From assembly GCF_002177115.1 (NCBI RefSeq), contig NZ_MVAG01000164.1, positions 1-43,995 of the forward strand: 43,995 bases of DNA, in the 5' to 3' direction. A program made the position numbers and the translations under genes. This stretch comes from Chryseobacterium mucoviscidosis (GTDB lineage Bacteria; Bacteroidota; Bacteroidia; Flavobacteriales; Weeksellaceae). Shown one piece after another: positions 40,541 through 43,995 of this stretch (its first letter is position 1; each line of letters starts with the position of its first letter). Under the pieces are notes generated by a model, which ran no database searches, was not told the origin of the DNA, and saw only the letters and a list, made by a program, of their open reading frames with translations.

Positions 40541-43378
40541 ATGGACGCAACACAAGATAAAAGGTTATTTCTCATCGATGCTTATGCGATGATTTTCAGG
40601 GGGTATTACGCATTGATCAGAAATCCGAGGCTTACAAGCAAAGGTCTGGACACTTCTGCCATCTTCGGATTTACGAATTCTTTAATTGAACTGATCAGAA
40701 GAGAAAAACCAACCCATTTGGCAGTGGTTTTTGATGTAGGAGAGGCAAGTATAAGAACCGAAGACTTCTCAGATTATAAAGCGAACCGAAGCGAAACGCC
40801 TGAAGCCATTAAAAATGCGATTCCATACATTCACAGGATTTTAGAGGCAATGCACATTCCCATTTTGGGAGTTCCGGGATATGAAGCAGATGATGTAATC
40901 GGAACCATTGCCTGCAAAGCAGAAAAAGAAGGCTACGTCACATTCATGGTAACGCCGGATAAAGACTTTGCACAGCTTGTAACCGATAAAATCAAAATTT
41001 ATAAACCGGGACTTAAAGGTGGTGATATTGAAATTTTAGGCGTTGAAGAAGTCAAAGCCAAATACGAAATCGAAGATCCGAAACAGGTAATCGACTTTCT
41101 TGCGATGATGGGAGATGCAGTCGACAATATTCCCGGACTGGAAGGCGTTGGTGAAAAAACAGCCATGAAATTCCTGAAAGAATTCGGAAGTATTGAAAAT
41201 CTTTTAGCCAATACAGATCAGCTTAAAGGAAAGCTGAAAGAAAAAGTGGAAGCTTCAGCCGAAAGAGGAATTTTATCCAAAAAATTAGCGACCATTATCT
41301 GCGATGCTCCTGTAGAATTTCATCAGGAAGAGTACGATCTGGAAACTCCTGATTTCGATAAAGTAAAAGAAGTTTTTGAAGAAATAGAATTCCGTAGATT
41401 ATACGAAAATCTTTACCGTGCTTTTGCTCCGGCTGCAGCGCCAAATGTAGTTACAGAAGTTGAAGTAACGGTTACAGAAACGACTCCTCAGCAAAAAGTT
41501 GCACAGGCAGTCGGACAGTTGGATCTTTTTGCCACTTATGAAGATCTCGATCAGGCAACCTCCACAAAATCGACGATTGAGCAGAATGATCACCTTTATC
41601 AGTTTGTAGATAATCCGAAAGCACAGAAAATTTTAGTCAATAATTTATTAAAACAAAAAGTAGTCTGCTTCGATACCGAAACCACCTCTCTTAATGAACT
41701 AGAAGCTGAATTGGTCGGAATGAGTTTTTCCTACAAAAAAGGATTGGCTTATTATGTTCCTTTATCCGAAGATCAGGGAGAAGTTCTGCAGACACTGGAA
41801 ATTTTCAGACCGTTTTTCGAGAAAGAAGATCTGGTAAAAGTAGCGCACAACTTAAAATTCGATTATAAAATCCTTAAAAGATACGATATTACGGTAAAAG
41901 GAGCCATGTTTGATACCATGATTGCGCATTACCTTTTAAATCCGGACGGAAGACACGGGATGGATTATCTTTCGGAAGTTTACTTAAATTACAAACCTGT
42001 TTCCATCGAAACCATCATTGGTAAAAAAGGAAAAAAACAGGGTAGTTTCCGTGATGCAGATCTCAGAACCCAGACCGATTACGCCGCAGAAGATGCAGAC
42101 GTAACCTTCCAGTTGTACGAATTGTTTGCGCCACAGCTTAAAAAAGAAAATTTAGAAGATTTATTCTTCAGTATAGAAATGCCTTTGATGGAAGTTTTAG
42201 CAAAAATGGAACTGGAAGGAATTTCTCTTGACGAAAAATGGCTGGCTCAGGAAAGTATTGATCTGGAGAATGATTTAAGACAACTCGAATCTAAAATATT
42301 TGAGATTTCGGGGGAAGAATTTAACATGAATTCTCCAAAACAGTTGGGTGAAATTTTATTTGAAAAAATGCAGCTCGACCCGAAAGCGAAAAAGACAAAA
42401 ACCGGACAGTATGCAACTTCGGAAGATGTCCTTCAAAAACTGTCTTCAAAACATGAAATTATCAAGCATATTCTGGAATACAGAACCTATCAGAAATTAA
42501 AATCGACTTACGTTGATGCATTGCCGTCACAGATTGAAAAATCCGATAACCGTGTTCACACCAATTTCTCACAGACTACGGCTGCAACAGGTCGTCTGGC
42601 GAGTGTAAACCCGAATTTACAGAACATACCGATCCGAACTCTTAGAGGTCAGCAAATTCGTGGAGCGTTTGTTTCAGCAGAAGGAAAGAAAATTATTTCT
42701 GCCGATTATTCCCAGATCGAACTGCGTCTGATTGCCGAAATTTCCGGGGAAGACAATATGATTAAAGCATTCCAGAACGGGGAAGATATTCACGCTTCTA
42801 CGGCGGCAAAACTGTTCAATATTCCATTGGAAGAAGTTTCCAAAACACAGAGAAGTCAGGCAAAAACCGTAAACTTCGGGATCATCTACGGACAGGGCGC
42901 TTTTGCATTGGCAGAGCAGACCGGACTTTCCAGAACTGAAGCCAAACAAATGATTGAAGCCTATTTTGAAACCTATCCGAAACTGAAGGAATACATGGCG
43001 GAACAGGTAAGAAAAGCCCGTGAAGTCGGTTATGTGGAAACACTTTTAGGCAGAAAACGTCATTTAAAAGACATCAATTCCAATAATTTTGTGGTTCGCG
43101 GTCACGCGGAACGAAATGCGGTGAATGCTCCTGTTCAGGGAAGCGCAGCAGATGTGGTAAAAATGGCAATGATTAAAATTCAGAAAGAACTGGAAAAGGA
43201 AAAACTGCAGACAAAAATGCTGCTTCAGGTGCATGACGAATTAATTTTTGAAGCCCCGATTGATGAGGTGGAAGTTGCCAAAAACATCATTAAAATGGAA
43301 ATGGAAAACGCCGTTGAAACGCAGGTTCCGCTATTGGTTGAGGTTGGAGTAGGGAATAACTGGCTGGAAGCGCATTAA
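40541..43378 (+). CDS. polA: DNA polymerase I
   Basis: The 945-residue protein has all three domains. The N-terminal 5' flap exonuclease (about 8-290) shows RLFLIDAYAMIFRGYYAL, GYEADDVIGT and a helix-hairpin-helix near DNIPGLEGVGEKTA. The 3'-5' proofreading domain (about 350-540) keeps its metal ligands: FDTETT, HNLKFDYK and YAAEDADVTF, so it should proofread. The polymerase domain has motif A (ADYSQIELRLIAEISG), motif B (RSQAKTVNFGIIYG) and motif C (QVHDELIFE). Start at 40541 (MDATQDKRLF) is chosen from the promoter position; 40532 would add three residues. It fills gaps and removes RNA primers. No operon partner is visible. Confidence 0.96.
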   Translation: MDATQDKRLFLIDAYAMIFRGYYALIRNPRLTSKGLDTSAIFGFTNSLIELIRREKPTHLAVVFDVGEASIRTEDFSDYKANRSETPEAIKNAIPYIHRILEAMHIPILGVPGYEADDVIGTIACKAEKEGYVTFMVTPDKDFAQLVTDKIKIYKPGLKGGDIEILGVEEVKAKYEIEDPKQVIDFLAMMGDAVDNIPGLEGVGEKTAMKFLKEFGSIENLLANTDQLKGKLKEKVEASAERGILSKKLATIICDAPVEFHQEEYDLETPDFDKVKEVFEEIEFRRLYENLYRAFAPAAAPNVVTEVEVTVTETTPQQKVAQAVGQLDLFATYEDLDQATSTKSTIEQNDHLYQFVDNPKAQKILVNNLLKQKVVCFDTETTSLNELEAELVGMSFSYKKGLAYYVPLSEDQGEVLQTLEIFRPFFEKEDLVKVAHNLKFDYKILKRYDITVKGAMFDTMIAHYLLNPDGRHGMDYLSEVYLNYKPVSIETIIGKKGKKQGSFRDADLRTQTDYAAEDADVTFQLYELFAPQLKKENLEDLFFSIEMPLMEVLAKMELEGISLDEKWLAQESIDLENDLRQLESKIFEISGEEFNMNSPKQLGEILFEKMQLDPKAKKTKTGQYATSEDVLQKLSSKHEIIKHILEYRTYQKLKSTYVDALPSQIEKSDNRVHTNFSQTTAATGRLASVNPNLQNIPIRTLRGQQIRGAFVSAEGKKIISADYSQIELRLIAEISGEDNMIKAFQNGEDIHASTAAKLFNIPLEEVSKTQRSQAKTVNFGIIYGQGAFALAEQTGLSRTEAKQMIEAYFETYPKLKEYMAEQVRKAREVGYVETLLGRKRHLKDINSNNFVVRGHAERNAVNAPVQGSAADVVKMAMIKIQKELEKEKLQTKMLLQVHDELIFEAPIDEVEVAKNIIKMEMENAVETQVPLLVEVGVGNNWLEAH

Positions 43379-43391
43379 TATTAAAAAATTC

Positions 43392-43493
43392 TGAGATGCT
43401 TCGGCAAGCTCAGTATGACGTCGCCACGAATGAGCTGCTAAAATAAGGTGGTAAGTATTAGAGATGTCGTGTTGAGTGTGTTGAAGCATTCTC
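43392..43493. repeat. REP-like inverted element (GTCAT...GAAGCATCTC type)
   Basis: GAGATGCTTCGGCAAGCTCA followed by GTATGACGT (43392-43420) is matched in inverse by GATGTCGTGTTGAG followed by TGTGTTGAAGCATTCTC (43463-43493). The arms are diverged but align along their length. It is the same class of element as the one upstream of polA and fills the space between polA and the convergent lipoprotein gene. Confidence 0.65.
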
Positions 43494-43494
43494 T

Positions 43495-43908
43495 TTATCT
43501 TCTTCTTGAAGGAGAACTTCTTGCATGTGGTCTAACATAAGTTCCATCTTTTCGGGTGTAACCCTTCACATGAACTGTACCGCCGGAAAACGATGTGCTG
43601 CTTGATTTGTAAGATGAAGAATTATATGAATTAGAGCTAGTTGTATAATTACTATAAGTGGTATAAATAGGATTATATACCCATCCTGAATAATTGCCCC
43701 ATTTTATTTTTTTATAATTTTTTTTATTGGCTCTAGATGAAACAAATACTTGTGTGTCTTTCGGAATTACCGTAACTACATTAGAAGAATCTGCGGTTGC
43801 ATAGATTTTTGAGTCTTCCGTTAGTAAAACAGTATAATAATTTGTTGAACATGATAATGTGGCAAGACAAATGGTTAAGAAGTAGATAATGTTTTTAAAG
43901 AATTTCAT
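43495..43908 (-). CDS. small SH3-like lipoprotein
   Basis: The 137-residue protein has a lipoprotein signal (MKFFKNIIYFLTICLATLSC). Residues 24-80 look like a bacterial SH3 domain (YYTVLLTEDSKIYATADSSN, IPKDTQVFVSSR, KIKWGNYSGWVYNP). A Ser/Tyr/Thr/Asn-rich low-complexity stretch (81-110) follows, then a C-terminal motif GGTVHVKGYTRKDGTYVRPH with a basic tail. That last motif is common at the end of small secreted proteins in many bacteria. It is probably an envelope protein binding peptidoglycan. Function unknown. The remaining 87 bases of the window show no gene. Confidence 0.85.
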   Translation of the reverse strand: MKFFKNIIYFLTICLATLSCSTNYYTVLLTEDSKIYATADSSNVVTVIPKDTQVFVSSRANKKNYKKIKWGNYSGWVYNPIYTTYSNYTTSSNSYNSSSYKSSSTSFSGGTVHVKGYTRKDGTYVRPHARSSPSRRR

Positions 43909-43995
43909 GCTTATTTATTTAACGTGAATTCGGAGAAAAACATGAGGTGCTTAATGTCTAAAATTAATATTTTAGAATTGCACAAATACTAAAAC

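Noticed and set aside
1..43995. tRNA, rRNA, integrase or insertion-sequence transposase genes
   Set aside because: No cloverleaf, rRNA segment or transposase domain was found on reading both strands.

Overview
The window looks like a chromosomal piece of a Flavobacteriia member of the Bacteroidota, most like Chryseobacterium or a close Weeksellaceae relative. The signs are low G+C DNA, A-rich leaders without Shine-Dalgarno sequences, promoters of the TTTG-N19-TAnnTTTG type, a type IX secretion C-terminal sorting domain, a Bacteroidota-type (subtype iii) type VI secretion system and a proofreading PolA. The genus is inferred from sequence style, not from a search.

Layout. (1) 1-470: a REP-like palindrome, a bidirectional terminator and the 5'-truncated remnant of an XRE repressor. 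(2) 726-6440: a curli-type amyloid operon. It holds a major curlin with 22 gapless 11-residue units followed by its own terminator, a minor curlin, a CsgH-CsgE fusion, CsgF, a CsgG with an extra C-terminal barrel-like domain, and a propeller lipoprotein. A LuxR-type regulator with a degenerate receiver domain lies convergently next to it, which recalls CsgD. (3) 7341-12593, all on the minus strand: OsmC-like protein, a repeat-containing exported protein, a T9SS-sorted delta-60-repeat protein, RNase E/G, a 29-residue very basic peptide and an HU protein. (4) 12670-39735: a large T6SSiii locus. A second LuxR-type regulator, with Glu in place of the phosphoacceptor Asp, is divergent from an envelope-complex operon (two single-span proteins, a PKD protein, TssR). 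Then follow a PAAR-like protein, a GH19+DUF5675 peptidoglycan effector with an overlapping lipoprotein immunity candidate, a LysM adaptor-like protein, Hcp1, ClpV, a lytic transglycosylase, VgrG1, a Tle1-like lipase with an overlapping immunity candidate, Hcp2, VgrG2, an adaptor-like protein, a PAAR-like/deaminase toxin with a cytoplasmic immunity candidate, and an orphan Imm51 protein. The sheath, baseplate and several other core genes (TssB, C, E, F, G, K, N, Q) are not in the window. (5) 39740-40500: about 750 bases of intergenic repeats without a credible gene. (6) polA, another inverted REP-like element and a small SH3-like lipoprotein gene.

How it works together. Regions 2 and 4 encode two surface systems, an amyloid fibre and a contractile weapon, and each lies beside a LuxR-type regulator whose receiver lacks the normal phosphorylatable Asp. 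Within region 4 the genes fall into cargo modules (Hcp/VgrG/adaptor/effector/immunity).

The most original signals are regulatory. Both hcp genes are preceded by the same tandem pair of 21-bp operator-like repeats, at the same distance from near-identical promoters. At least six T6SS transcripts or reading frames share a leader motif close to CCAAATCACAAAATAT next to the start codon.
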